Shown piece by piece: positions 1 to 8,762 of a stretch of 64,000 nt of DNA. Within the stretch, counting starts at the first letter, position 1. Each line of letters opens with the position of its first letter. The position numbers and the translations under genes are program-made. Source of the stretch: JANSWY01 sp965243755 (lineage in GTDB: Bacteria; Bacteroidota; Bacteroidia; Cytophagales; Cyclobacteriaceae); NCBI GenBank assembly GCA_965243755.1, contig CBDEVW010000006.1, positions 310,001 to 374,000 of the forward strand. The letters are read 5' to 3'. The notes below the pieces were generated by a model. It was not told the origin of the DNA and did no database searches. It was given only the letters and a program-made list of their open reading frames with translations.

Positions 1-1
1 G

Positions 2-1036
2 GAGGAATTCAATATCAGGCAAGTTTATGCAAACAGAGACTATGAACCCTATGCCATCAAAAGAGACAAAGCCGTATATCAGTTGCTCGAATCGAAAGCA
101 ATCAAATTCATTGGAAAGAAGGATCATCTCATCTTTGAGAAAGATGAGGTGGTGAAAAAAGATGGCAGCCCCTACACCGTCTATACGCCGTATAGTAAAA
201 TTTGGAAAAATCAATTTAGAACCAATAAACTGGAGCCTTATCCTTCTGCAGCAATTGACAATTGGTTGAAAACCGAACCTGTACCAATCATTTCATTGGA
301 AGAAATGGACTTCACCCAATCCGCTATCAGCTTTCCGGATCGAAAAATAGATATTGATGTGATTGAAGGTTATCATGAAACAAGAGATATTCCATCAGTG
401 AAGGGCACAAGCCGTTTGAGCATGCATTTGAGGTTTGGGACCGTGAGTGTCAGGGAAGTGGTGAAGCATGCTTATGAGCATAATGAGAAATTCCTTAATG
501 AACTGATCTGGAGAGAGTTTTACAGTGCTATTTTATGGCATTTTCCGAATATCGTTAATGAAAATTTCAACCAGAAGTACGATATGGTGGAGTGGCGAAA
601 TAATGAAGAAGAGTTTGAAAAGTGGCAGCAGGGTAAAACTGGATTCCCGATCGTAGATGCGGGAATGCGGGAATTGAATGAAACTGGTTACATGCACAAT
701 AGGGTTAGAATGATTGTGGCTTGTTTTATGACCAAGCACCTTTTGATTGACTGGAGGTGGGGAGAAGCCTATTTTGCCAGAAAACTGCTGGATTATGAAT
801 TGGCATCCAACAATGGTGGATGGCAGTGGGCAGCAGGTACCGGAGTGGACGCAGCTCCATACTTTCGTGTGTTTAATCCGTATACACAGGCAGAGAAGTT
901 TGATCCTCAACAGAAATACATCAGAAAATGGGTGCCGGAAATAGAGACAGCAGATTACCCGGAACCCATTGTTGAACACAAGTTTGCACGCGAAAGAGCG
1001 TTAGAAACTTACAAGAGGGCTTTGAATGGACGGTAG
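2..1036 (+). CDS. phrB: Cryptochrome/deoxyribodipyrimidine photolyase, 5'-truncated by window
   Basis: The reading frame is open from base 2, so the start lies left of the window; 344 residues are visible, roughly the C-terminal three quarters of a family usually 430-480 long. The visible part is the helical FAD-binding domain. Family signatures are clear: a YxNRDYEPY-like stretch at bases 29-64, the RxSMHLRFG block near base 415, ELIWREFY near 508, and the highly conserved NNGGWQWAAGTG...AAPYFRVFNP block near 808-880 that lines the FAD and lesion pocket. The family uses blue light and FADH- to split cyclobutane pyrimidine dimers; some members are light sensors instead. The N-terminal antenna domain is mostly outside the window, so CPD photolyase versus cryptochrome cannot be settled here. 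Its stop overlaps the next gene's ATG region by 11 bases, suggesting translational coupling. Confidence 0.9.
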   Translation, partial: EEFNIRQVYANRDYEPYAIKRDKAVYQLLESKAIKFIGKKDHLIFEKDEVVKKDGSPYTVYTPYSKIWKNQFRTNKLEPYPSAAIDNWLKTEPVPIISLEEMDFTQSAISFPDRKIDIDVIEGYHETRDIPSVKGTSRLSMHLRFGTVSVREVVKHAYEHNEKFLNELIWREFYSAILWHFPNIVNENFNQKYDMVEWRNNEEEFEKWQQGKTGFPIVDAGMRELNETGYMHNRVRMIVACFMTKHLLIDWRWGEAYFARKLLDYELASNNGGWQWAAGTGVDAAPYFRVFNPYTQAEKFDPQQKYIRKWVPEIETADYPEPIVEHKFARERALETYKRALNGR

Positions 1037-1622
1037 CTATGAGGTAACCAACTTATTGAATCATGAAAATCAGCTAATTATGCAAGTAAAGGAAATTGTT
1101 GAAACCAGACTTACCGAAAAACAAAGAAAAAATGAAGCCATGAGAATGGGTATAATTCTATTCCTTGGTGCAAGTACAATTATTTTTTTAGCATTTCTGA
1201 TCATCGCTAATGTAAGAGGCCTGCCAGAGATCGCCTGGCCCAAGTACCTTCAGTTCAGCACCATAAGCATTTTATTGTCCAGTATATTTCTTGTATTGGT
1301 CAACAATGATCTCAAAAATGACCACTTTGAAAGAGCCCAGGGTTTGATGTTGCTGGTCATTTTAAACGGAGCGCTGTTCGGCATCAGTCAGGTGAGTACA
1401 CTGGGAGGGTTACTGGTAGGGGAGGTCCCAACCGACCTGTTATTACCTGTTTTAGTGGTTCACTTTACGCACATTGTGATTGGATTGGCCTTATTGATAA
1501 TACAACTAATAAAAATCAGAAAATTCGAAATCCATTCCCGCAGCATCAACTTCGCCAATAATGTAAGCTTATTCTGGCACTTCCTGAGTATACTGTGGAT
1601 TGGTTTTTTGGTGGTGCTTTGA
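1026..1622 (+). CDS. Small cytochrome c oxidase subunit III-like membrane protein
   Basis: A 198-residue protein with a polar N-terminus (about residues 1-38) and five hydrophobic helices (about 40-60, 75-95, 105-125, 140-160, 178-198). The last helix carries FWHFLSILWIGFL, which matches the YWHFVDxVWxxLF signature in the final helix of heme-copper oxidase subunit III; an H at about residue 149 in helix 4 fits the same fold. No oxidase subunit I or II is nearby, so it is an orphan subunit or a divergent relative. The start at 1026 lies inside the photolyase 3' end, 11 bases before that gene's stop; a second in-frame ATG at 1080 is possible but has no better upstream signal. Function beyond family membership is inference. 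Confidence 0.65.
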   Translation: MDGSYEVTNLLNHENQLIMQVKEIVETRLTEKQRKNEAMRMGIILFLGASTIIFLAFLIIANVRGLPEIAWPKYLQFSTISILLSSIFLVLVNNDLKNDHFERAQGLMLLVILNGALFGISQVSTLGGLLVGEVPTDLLLPVLVVHFTHIVIGLALLIIQLIKIRKFEIHSRSINFANNVSLFWHFLSILWIGFLVVL

Positions 1623-1692
1623 GTTTGGGGTTTTGAGTTTGGGGTTTTGAGTTTTGAGTTTTGAGTTTGGGGTTTTGAGGTTTGGGGTTTTA
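1621..1692 (+). repeat. G/T-rich telomere-like low-complexity repeat
   Basis: Starting at the stop codon of the preceding gene are about nine imperfect copies of a 7-8 base unit alternating GAGTTTT and GGGGTTTT. A shorter patch on the opposite strand (CTCAAAACTCCAAACCC) lies at about 1879-1895. The same kind of repeat recurs at 35161-35266 and 49395-49462. It is not coding. Confidence 0.85.
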
Positions 1693-2061
1693 CATTTAAA
1701 TTACATCAACTTTTAATTACTCTCTAAGTTAATTGGTTAGATCATCTTATTGCACCCTTTACGGTTGTGTTCAATTAACTGTGTCATTTTTCATTCTATA
1801 CCCAACCTTTGGGGATGTGTAATTGCTAATATTCCAATTACTTTTGACCAGGACCTGAGGAGGGACAACAATTCTCAACTCAAAACTCCAAACCCTAAAC
1901 ACAATCCCGCCTCCCATTCAACGCCAAAAATTCCTGTTTACTTACCATTAATGCTAATTGGTATGATAAATCCATAGGTTTGAAGGTTAACTATTTATTC
2001 TACCATGCACAACATACACCGTTTTCTTGCAGGGATTAGTTAGCCAAACAAGAATGCTCAA
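1693..2061. other. Intergenic region without a supported gene
   Basis: This stretch lies between the G/T repeat and the histidine kinase. It contains the C/A-rich inverse copy of the repeat near 1876-1903 and otherwise unremarkable AT-rich DNA. A 75-codon open frame at 1750-1977 starts with TTG, has atypical composition, and runs through the repeat patch, so I do not regard it as a gene. No clear promoter was seen. Confidence 0.5.
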
Positions 2062-3810
2062 ATGGAACTAGAGATCGCAAAAAGTAGTATCACCGATCTA
2101 CTCAGTCAGGCCTATGCCAACAGGATCAATAACCTGAAGGAGAGTGTAAAGCTTGCTGAGAAGGCATATACCCTGAGTAAAGAGTTGGGTGAGGAGTCCC
2201 TGATTGCAGACAGCCTTAGCAGACTTTCCCTCTTTTACATGATCATGGGCGAAAACAAGACTGCCTTCAACCATGCAGAGAATGCCCTTAAGATTTATCA
2301 GAAACTGGATAATGAACCTGGTATGGCTGATGCTATGTATAGCATGGCTGGGATATATTATAAAACGGATAATTTCAACCTGGGTCTTATCTATTTACTG
2401 GAGTGCCTTACCATTTACAGAAAGCATCAGGATTATTATAACATCGCACGGGTTCAGAAGTCCATGGGTACGATCTACGAGTATTTTGGAGATGATGTCA
2501 GTGCGATTATTTCATACGAAAACAGCATCAAGGCAGGTCAGAAAGTAGGTGATGAAAACCTGATATCAAATGCCTATAACCCATTGTCTGGTATCTACCT
2601 GAACCAGGGTAATATCGAAAAGGCGATGGGTATGATTGAGGAGTCCATCAGAATGAAGGAACGAAATCAGGATGTGAGAGGGTTAGCTTTTGCATTATAT
2701 GGTAGGGGAAAGGTATTTGCCAAAACGGGAAGGCATCAGGAGGCTGAAGAAGATTTTCAGGCGGCACTTAAGATTCATGAGGAGAGTGGAGAACGCCTGG
2801 GAACTGGCATGACATTAAGAAAACTGGGTCAGCTGTACATTGAAATGGAACAGTTGGACCTTGCTGAGGAAATGATCCAAAAAGCACTTGAGGTAAGTAC
2901 TACTTACAACATTGCGTTAATCAAATTCAACTGTTATTATCTTCTTTATCAGGTTTCTAAGAAGAAAGGTGACCTGACAGAATCTCTCAACTGTTTAGAG
3001 AAGTATGTAAAAGAGAAAGATTCTGTCATAAATTCCAGGACCATGAAGGTCATCGAAAGTTACAAAGCGGTGACGAAGATAGAATCTCTTGAGAAGGAAG
3101 CAGAAATGCAAAAAGAAAAGGCCGAGATTATCGAGAAGAAAAACCTGGAGCTGGATTCTTTTTTCTACAGGGTTTCTCACGATCTGAAAGGGCCGATTAC
3201 CAGCTTGCTTGGGTTGGATTTTGCAGCGCGTGAAGAGGTGAAAGACAAGACAGCCTTAGGTTATTTTGATATCTTTCATTCTCAGGTAAGAAGGATCAAT
3301 AATATACTCGACGAATTGATCAAGATTACCAGGATGAACCATCAGTCGGATGTAAAACAGCCCATTGATTTTAATAAAATGGTGACCGATTGTATTTCAT
3401 CTTATCAATACCTGGGCAACTTTATTCATGTGGAATTTAAGACAGAAATAGATGAAAGGATAAATTATGAAGCTGAATGGGCATTTGTAAACACCATTAT
3501 TCAAAACCTCATTGAAAATAGTATCAAGTATGCCAATATTGATCAGGATCAGCCAGTAACTAAAATCAGGGTTTCTGAGAACGACCAGGAGGTGATTATC
3601 GTGGTGGAAGACAATGGAATAGGGATGGATGAAGAGACCCGTAGCAGAATTTTTGAAATGTTCTACCAGGCCAATCACCTTACGGAAGGTACTGGTCTGG
3701 GAATGTATATACTGAGTAGGGCGCTGGAAAAACTCAAAGGGAACCTTGAGGTGCGAAGCGAATTGAATAAAGGTTCAAGATTTACGATTACTCTTCCTAA
3801 AGCGTATTGA
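2062..3810 (+). CDS. Cytoplasmic TPR-repeat sensor histidine kinase
   Basis: A 582-residue protein. Residues about 1-320 are tandem tetratricopeptide repeats with the usual alternating A/G/Y helix pattern; residues about 325-365 are a Lys/Glu-rich coiled coil; then a HisKA dimerisation domain with the phospho-acceptor in RVSHDLKGP (His373), and a HATPase domain with N box (NLIENSIKYA, Asn486), G1 box (VVEDNGIGMD), and G2 (GTGLGMYI) near the end. It should autophosphorylate and pass phosphate to a response regulator. Unlike most TPR kinases of this phylum it has no signal peptide and no membrane helix, so sensing is probably cytoplasmic, through protein contacts of the TPR array. No response regulator lies beside it. 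Start at the ATG at 2062; no strong ribosome binding site. Confidence 0.93.
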   Translation: MELEIAKSSITDLLSQAYANRINNLKESVKLAEKAYTLSKELGEESLIADSLSRLSLFYMIMGENKTAFNHAENALKIYQKLDNEPGMADAMYSMAGIYYKTDNFNLGLIYLLECLTIYRKHQDYYNIARVQKSMGTIYEYFGDDVSAIISYENSIKAGQKVGDENLISNAYNPLSGIYLNQGNIEKAMGMIEESIRMKERNQDVRGLAFALYGRGKVFAKTGRHQEAEEDFQAALKIHEESGERLGTGMTLRKLGQLYIEMEQLDLAEEMIQKALEVSTTYNIALIKFNCYYLLYQVSKKKGDLTESLNCLEKYVKEKDSVINSRTMKVIESYKAVTKIESLEKEAEMQKEKAEIIEKKNLELDSFFYRVSHDLKGPITSLLGLDFAAREEVKDKTALGYFDIFHSQVRRINNILDELIKITRMNHQSDVKQPIDFNKMVTDCISSYQYLGNFIHVEFKTEIDERINYEAEWAFVNTIIQNLIENSIKYANIDQDQPVTKIRVSENDQEVIIVVEDNGIGMDEETRSRIFEMFYQANHLTEGTGLGMYILSRALEKLKGNLEVRSELNKGSRFTITLPKAY

Positions 3811-3969
3811 TTGCCAAATTCGTTGAATGTGAAGGGTATTTATTAATAAAGTTGCGATTATTCTACGCTCGACGATTGGAGTTGATTATATTTCTACCAT
3901 CGAACTACTATTGAAACACCAGCACCTGCAAGATGGAAAATCCTGCCAGTGCCATTAAAGTATTACCAC

Positions 3970-4584
3970 ATGAAAGGAATTTATTATGTAATTTTTCTAG
4001 GGTTGATTTTCGTTGGTTTATTTGTTGCTACGCTATTCACCAATAAAAATGAGGACCTGGTAACATCAGAAGCCGCGCTGAAACCCGACCTTTTGTTGAG
4101 TAATTCAAAGTACTACGTTCAGGAACACGCCTATGACAGAAGCCTGCACCACCTTGATAAGGCAATTGAGGCCATGAGAAAAATCGAAGAACAACTGGAT
4201 GAAGAAGGTGTTTCCATTTTGGAGGAGTCGATAGATCAATTGATGGTTATTCATAAGGAAATTGAGACTGATTCGTTAAGCATGACTGACATGGACGATG
4301 CATTCTCCCGGGCGCTCGATGCGCTCACTTTTGCAGAATTGAAGGTTTCAGAAGTTTTGCTGGAGTCAGATCATGATGAACAGGCGATCATCGCACTGAA
4401 ATATGGAATGATGCACCTCAAAAATGCCTTAAGATTTTCCAGTGGTCACAAAAAGGATTATGAAATACATATCTATGATGAAATAGATTCGCTTCTTGCA
4501 TCAAAGACCCTTACACACGATGAGATCAAAGACAGGCTGGAGCACCTGATTTCAGAATTAGATGAATTAATAAAAGAAGAATAA
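3970..4584 (+). CDS. Membrane-anchored helical protein of unknown function
   Basis: I do not recognise the family. From the ATG at 3970 it is 204 residues: one N-terminal hydrophobic helix (about residues 3-22), then a long polar, acidic, mostly alpha-helical part resembling TPR-like helices, with heptad-like Leu spacing. The N-terminal helix lacks an obvious cleavage site or lipobox, so it is probably an inner-membrane anchor with a periplasmic helical domain. An in-frame GTG at 3949 would add seven residues before the hydrophobic segment and is less likely. It follows the histidine kinase by about 160 bases; no functional link can be shown. Confidence 0.7.
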   Translation: MKGIYYVIFLGLIFVGLFVATLFTNKNEDLVTSEAALKPDLLLSNSKYYVQEHAYDRSLHHLDKAIEAMRKIEEQLDEEGVSILEESIDQLMVIHKEIETDSLSMTDMDDAFSRALDALTFAELKVSEVLLESDHDEQAIIALKYGMMHLKNALRFSSGHKKDYEIHIYDEIDSLLASKTLTHDEIKDRLEHLISELDELIKEE

Positions 4585-4686
4585 TCTGGTTTTAAGATGG
4601 GGGTAAAGTGATTGAGTGACAGCTCTCTAATACACTTTGGTCAAAAGCTTCGCAAGCTCCTGTATCTAAATAATTCAGAACCATAA

Positions 4687-4718
4687 TTGTAGTTTTTTAG
4701 TAATTAATTGTATTTTTG
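4687..4718 (+). promoter_or_regulatory. Candidate Bacteroidota-type promoter for the surface-protein operon
   Basis: TTG at 4687-4689 and TATTTTTG at 4711-4718 are separated by 21 bases, which fits the known Bacteroidota consensus TTG-N(17-23)-TAnnTTTG. Transcription would start near 4725, leaving a leader of about 145 bases before the ATG at 4871. Confidence 0.5.
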
Positions 4719-4870
4719 TTAAGTCAGGACTGACACACATCAGCTACATATTCAATCTACAGAATTTTAATGATCCCATTATTGTACAGGATTGCTGCGT
4801 AATAATGGATTACAGCCAGCCAGGAATACATTGATGAAATTTTTCATTTTGGAAAAAATGGCTTTAAGAA

Positions 4871-7036
4871 ATGACTTATCATGAAAAACTAATGCTGCCT
4901 AAATCGCTGTTAGCGATGGCAGTTTCATTCCTGTTGACCAATATAGTCATGGCACAGGACAATGGGTCCATCGGAATAGGAACCGAGACTCCAAATTCAA
5001 ATGCAGTGCTTGAATTAGTCTCACCCACAAATAACCAGGGGCTACTAGTACCCAGACTAACAACCGCTCAGCGCACTGCTGCTTCATTTATAAATAACCT
5101 TTCCGGTCTTGAAAATGGGCTGTTGGTCTTCGATACTGATGTGAATGCATTCTTTTTCTGGATGAATGATCAATGGGTTGAAGTAGGGAATACACAGTTC
5201 AGTGCCGGGCAAGGAATAGCCATCAGCAATGGGGTGATCTCAAACCTGGGAGATGCCGATGCGGATCCTGCCAATGAAATCCAACAATTATCATTGGTCA
5301 ATGACTCCATCTTGTTGTCCAATGGAGGAGGGGCCGTTTACATCGATTCCGATGAATCCAATGAATTGCAAATACTGACTTTTGCCAATGACTCCATTTA
5401 TCTTAGTCAGGGTGGAGGAGCGGTTGCCATTGATAGTTCTTTAACCAATGAAATTCAGGATCTCTCACTAAGCGGAAATATCCTGACAATTACCAACAAC
5501 TCCGGAGCAACTACCATTGATTTGAGTCCTTACCTGGACAATACAGACACACAGCAACTTAGCCTGTCGGGAAATGAACTTACAATTGATAATGGCAATA
5601 CCATAGATTTGTCAATATTAGTAGACGATGCAGATGCCGATCCTACCAACGAGATTCAGGACCTTACCCTTTCTGCTTCTAATACCTTGTCAATCACTGG
5701 GAACGCATCAGCAACAGAAATCGATCTGTCGCCATATGCCGGTACCAATACAGACAACCAATCGATTTCCTTCGACACGGGAGATTATAGTTTGTCAATC
5801 GCAAATGGAAATTCTGTTGACCTCTCTCCCCTGATCGATGATGCCGATGCGGATCCTACTAATGAAATTGAATTACCATCAACAGCATCCACAGGAGATA
5901 TTCTCGTGTACGATGGTGCTAATTGGGTGGCAGGAACAGACAATGTAGATGATGGAGACACGGATTCCACCAATGAAATTGAATTACCAGCTACAGCGAC
6001 AACAGGAGATATTTTGGTGTATGATGGGGCCAATTGGGTGGCAGGAACAGACAATGTGGATGATGGAGACACAGATCCTACCAATGAAATAGAACTGCCT
6101 ACATCAGCAACCGCAGGAGATATTCTAGTGTTTGATGGTGCCAATTGGATACCAGGAACGGATAACGTAGATGACGGGGATACCGACAGTACCAACGAAA
6201 TAGAACTGCCAGAAACGGCTACTAATGGAGAGGTGCTTAAATACTCCCGTGGAGTTTGGGGGGCCGGGACTGACCTTACCAACGATGCAGACAGTGACCC
6301 AACCAATGAAATTGAACTACCAGCTACAGCAGGTACAGGTGATATTTTAGTGTACAATGGCACCAGCTGGGTAGCCGGGACAGATCAGGTAGATGACGGA
6401 GACAATGATGATACCAATGAAATAGAGTTGCCTGCTTCAGCTACGGCAGGAGATGTTCTGGTGTATAATGGTACAAGCTGGGTAGCTGGGACAGATCAGG
6501 TAGATGATGCTGATAACAGCACCACCAATGAACTTCAGGGCTTAACGTACAATTCTGTGACTAATCTGCTTTCAATATCCACGGCGGGAAGTGGCTCTGT
6601 GAATTTGAGTGAACTGGATGATAATTTTTCTAGCCCATGGGACGAGGCGAGCGGAGTGGTTTCTTATAGCGGAAGCTATGCAAATGCAAATAATTTTGTT
6701 TCTACACCCAATCCTGAATTGGTGTCTCTAACCAGTGGAAATAACAGCATTACTTTAGAAGAAATTAAATCCAGTAAAATCATACAGGTTCGGGGAGCTG
6801 ATGCTGCCAATGTGATAGCTATTGAAGAAGGTGTTGACGGACAGGAATTGATATGTATAGTGGTCAATGCTCAGGCTACTTTTGTTAATCAGGATAGTGG
6901 AGCGGGAACTGCTCAGTTGATTTTGTCTGCAACCAGTCACAGTTTGGGCACTGGTTCTACCATTCATTTGGTTTATAATGAAGCACTCGGAGGATGGCTG
7001 GAATTAAGCTACTCCATTGCAGCCGGCCGGGGATAA
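4871..7036 (+). CDS. Repeat-rich secreted fibre-like surface protein
   Basis: A 721-residue protein with a signal peptide (about residues 1-29, ending in VMAQ-D). Residues about 30-115 form a head region (GSIGIGTETPNxNAVLELVSP, NNQGLL, then WMNDQWVEVG) of the kind found at the base of tail-fibre-like proteins. About residues 125-320 hold diverse beta-rich repeats with LSLSGN/LSI..GNSVDLS motifs and acidic DxDxDPTNE loops. Bases 5837-6502 are six tandem copies of an exact 111-base unit (37 residues) built around acidic TNEIELP and GDILVYxGxxWVAGTD. The last 120 residues form a distinct domain shared with the next protein. The DxDxD loops look like calcium sites (inference). No T9SS C-terminal domain is seen, so how it crosses the outer membrane is unclear. 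First gene of an operon with a T9SS type B protein and a PorP/SprF-like protein. The first ATG (4871) is used; 4892 is an alternative. Confidence 0.85.
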   Translation: MTYHEKLMLPKSLLAMAVSFLLTNIVMAQDNGSIGIGTETPNSNAVLELVSPTNNQGLLVPRLTTAQRTAASFINNLSGLENGLLVFDTDVNAFFFWMNDQWVEVGNTQFSAGQGIAISNGVISNLGDADADPANEIQQLSLVNDSILLSNGGGAVYIDSDESNELQILTFANDSIYLSQGGGAVAIDSSLTNEIQDLSLSGNILTITNNSGATTIDLSPYLDNTDTQQLSLSGNELTIDNGNTIDLSILVDDADADPTNEIQDLTLSASNTLSITGNASATEIDLSPYAGTNTDNQSISFDTGDYSLSIANGNSVDLSPLIDDADADPTNEIELPSTASTGDILVYDGANWVAGTDNVDDGDTDSTNEIELPATATTGDILVYDGANWVAGTDNVDDGDTDPTNEIELPTSATAGDILVFDGANWIPGTDNVDDGDTDSTNEIELPETATNGEVLKYSRGVWGAGTDLTNDADSDPTNEIELPATAGTGDILVYNGTSWVAGTDQVDDGDNDDTNEIELPASATAGDVLVYNGTSWVAGTDQVDDADNSTTNELQGLTYNSVTNLLSISTAGSGSVNLSELDDNFSSPWDEASGVVSYSGSYANANNFVSTPNPELVSLTSGNNSITLEEIKSSKIIQVRGADAANVIAIEEGVDGQELICIVVNAQATFVNQDSGAGTAQLILSATSHSLGTGSTIHLVYNEALGGWLELSYSIAAGRG
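5837..6502 (+). repeat. 111-bp coding tandem repeat, six units
   Basis: The acidic codon pair that opens each unit recurs at 5837, 5948, 6059, 6170, 6281 and 6392, and again at 6503 where the array ends: a period of exactly 111 bases with no length variation. The unit at 6170-6280 is the most diverged, with KYSRGVWGAG replacing the usual VYDGANWVAG. The repeat lies wholly within the coding sequence. Confidence 0.9.
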
Positions 7037-7070
7037 AGACGATATAACCACTTTAACATGAATAATTGAA

Positions 7071-8762
7071 ATGAAACCTGCCAAACAAACCTGCCTGCTG
7101 GTAGCACTGCTGCTGGTGAGCTTCCTGTCGAGGGGGCAGCAAGGAGCTATAGGAATGGGCACAGAAACTCCAAATGAAAATGCTGTGCTGGAATTAGTAT
7201 CTCCAAATAATAATCAGGGTTTACTCATACCACGAATGACTACAGCACAGCGCACAAATCCTTCATTTATCAATTCCCTGTCCATGGCTGAAAATAGCTT
7301 GTTAGTTTATGACCTGGACGACAACCAATTTTATTATTGGGTCAATGATCAATGGGTGTCTTTTGAAGGAGGTCAGAATTTTCAAACCCTTAGTCTGGAT
7401 AACCAAACCTATGAGTTGAGTATTGAAAATGGGAATTCCGTTGACTTATCAGTGTTTATTGAGGAATTTGATTCTGATTCCACCAATGAATTACAATCCA
7501 TTACTTTTAGTAACGATACCTTGTTTTTATCAGGTAATGGAGGAGCCATTGGGATTGATACCTCTAGTCTCAATGAAATTCAGGATTTACAACTGGTTGG
7601 CAGTATCCTGTCAATAACAAACAATTCATCTGCCACATCATATGATTTGAGTACGGTGTTTACTGATACGGATGAACAGACACTTAACTATGATAGCGCG
7701 ACAACCACCTTATCTATTTCAAATGGTAACTCAGTCAATCTGGGAGGTCTTGTTGCGGCGGTGGATGGAGATTCTACCAATGAATTACAAAGTCTTACAT
7801 TTGATGAAGCATCCAGTACCCTCTCTATTTCTGACGGAAACAGTATTAACCTGACCAATTGGATCAGCGAAAATGATTCCGATAGTACCAATGAAATTCA
7901 GGATTTATTGTTGACTGGTGATATTCTGACTATCACGAATAACGCTGGACCAACAAGCATAGACCTATCACCATATCTCGATAATACAGATGAGCAAACA
8001 TTATCGCTATCAGGGAATGATCTGTCGATTAGTAGTGGTAATTCAGTAAGCCTGGCCAATTTTTCACCAAGGTGGTCACTTTCAGGAAGCACTATATTTT
8101 ATAACGGAGGAAACGTTGGTATTGGAGTAACCGCAGCAGAGAAACTGTTTCATATTCAGAATACCACAACATCTGCCCTTATTGAAATTGAAGGTCCATT
8201 TAATACCACCGGAGAGGGTGCAGGCATCAGGCTTACCGAAGAATTCGGAACTGATTATGGCTTTGATATGCTCTATGAATCTCAAAGTAATGTGCTGGTA
8301 TTTCGGGCGATTGAAAATAATGCCATAGCAGAAGACAATATCTTAACCATGAGCAGATCTACCGGTGACGTGACTATTAGCAATAACTTACTGACTCCTT
8401 CGAGTGGAACGACCACAGTCATCAGCGGGACCAATCAAACATTGACGACTATTGGTAACCATACTTTAATTGTTGAAGCTGGAGTAGATGGAGCCTCAGT
8501 ATCAAGAATCACCGCAGGACAAGACGGACAAGAACTTGTAATTATTGGAGGGCCAGGAACTGTTGGGGATCTTTCCTTTTATTCTTCCTTGCAAAGTGAC
8601 ACTCCTTCAACCCAAAGAATGAAACTTGGTGCATACAATAGATCAGTGGGAGAGGGAGATATATTGACATTGGTATATAGCAGTGTCCTTGGGTATTGGA
8701 TGGAAAAATCATATGCCAGCAATGCCTGGCAGGTAGTAATTAACAGACCAGGATCAAAATGA
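7071..8762 (+). CDS. Paralogous fibre-like secreted surface protein
   Basis: A 563-residue paralogue of the upstream gene, 34 bases downstream. Signal peptide about residues 1-22 (ending SRGQ), then a head region nearly identical to the first protein (GMGTETPNENAVLELVSP, LLIPRMTTAQRT, WVNDQWVS). Residues about 100-340 are diverged acidic/beta repeats (DSDSTNE, SISNGNSVNL) without the clean 111-bp array. Near residue 345 is a STIFYNGGNVGIGV..KLFHIQN segment, a motif that commonly precedes C-terminal fibre domains in Bacteroidota and phage tail-fibre-like proteins. The final part (VDGxxxxRIxAGQDGQELVI ... LTLVYSSVLGYWMEKS) aligns with the end of the first protein. No S74 peptidase and no T9SS C-terminal domain. 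Its stop overlaps the next ATG in ATGA (8759-8762), so translation is coupled. Confidence 0.83.
   Translation: MKPAKQTCLLVALLLVSFLSRGQQGAIGMGTETPNENAVLELVSPNNNQGLLIPRMTTAQRTNPSFINSLSMAENSLLVYDLDDNQFYYWVNDQWVSFEGGQNFQTLSLDNQTYELSIENGNSVDLSVFIEEFDSDSTNELQSITFSNDTLFLSGNGGAIGIDTSSLNEIQDLQLVGSILSITNNSSATSYDLSTVFTDTDEQTLNYDSATTTLSISNGNSVNLGGLVAAVDGDSTNELQSLTFDEASSTLSISDGNSINLTNWISENDSDSTNEIQDLLLTGDILTITNNAGPTSIDLSPYLDNTDEQTLSLSGNDLSISSGNSVSLANFSPRWSLSGSTIFYNGGNVGIGVTAAEKLFHIQNTTTSALIEIEGPFNTTGEGAGIRLTEEFGTDYGFDMLYESQSNVLVFRAIENNAIAEDNILTMSRSTGDVTISNNLLTPSSGTTTVISGTNQTLTTIGNHTLIVEAGVDGASVSRITAGQDGQELVIIGGPGTVGDLSFYSSLQSDTPSTQRMKLGAYNRSVGEGDILTLVYSSVLGYWMEKSYASNAWQVVINRPGSK

Noticed and set aside
1750..1977. 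75-codon frame after the G/T repeat
   Set aside because: TTG start, low-complexity composition and overlap with the inverse repeat patch; no family resemblance.
5785..6363. 192-codon open frame on the minus strand inside the fibre gene
   Set aside because: It is a by-product of the 111-bp repeat array read in antisense; its sequence is the same repeat and there is no start signal.
5837..6502. CRISPR array
   Set aside because: The 111-bp units are contiguous, coding and in frame, with no spacers and no cas genes.
7071..8762. Prophage tail fibre
   Set aside because: Although motifs resemble tail fibres, a signal peptide is present, neighbours are T9SS genes and no phage structural genes exist in the window.
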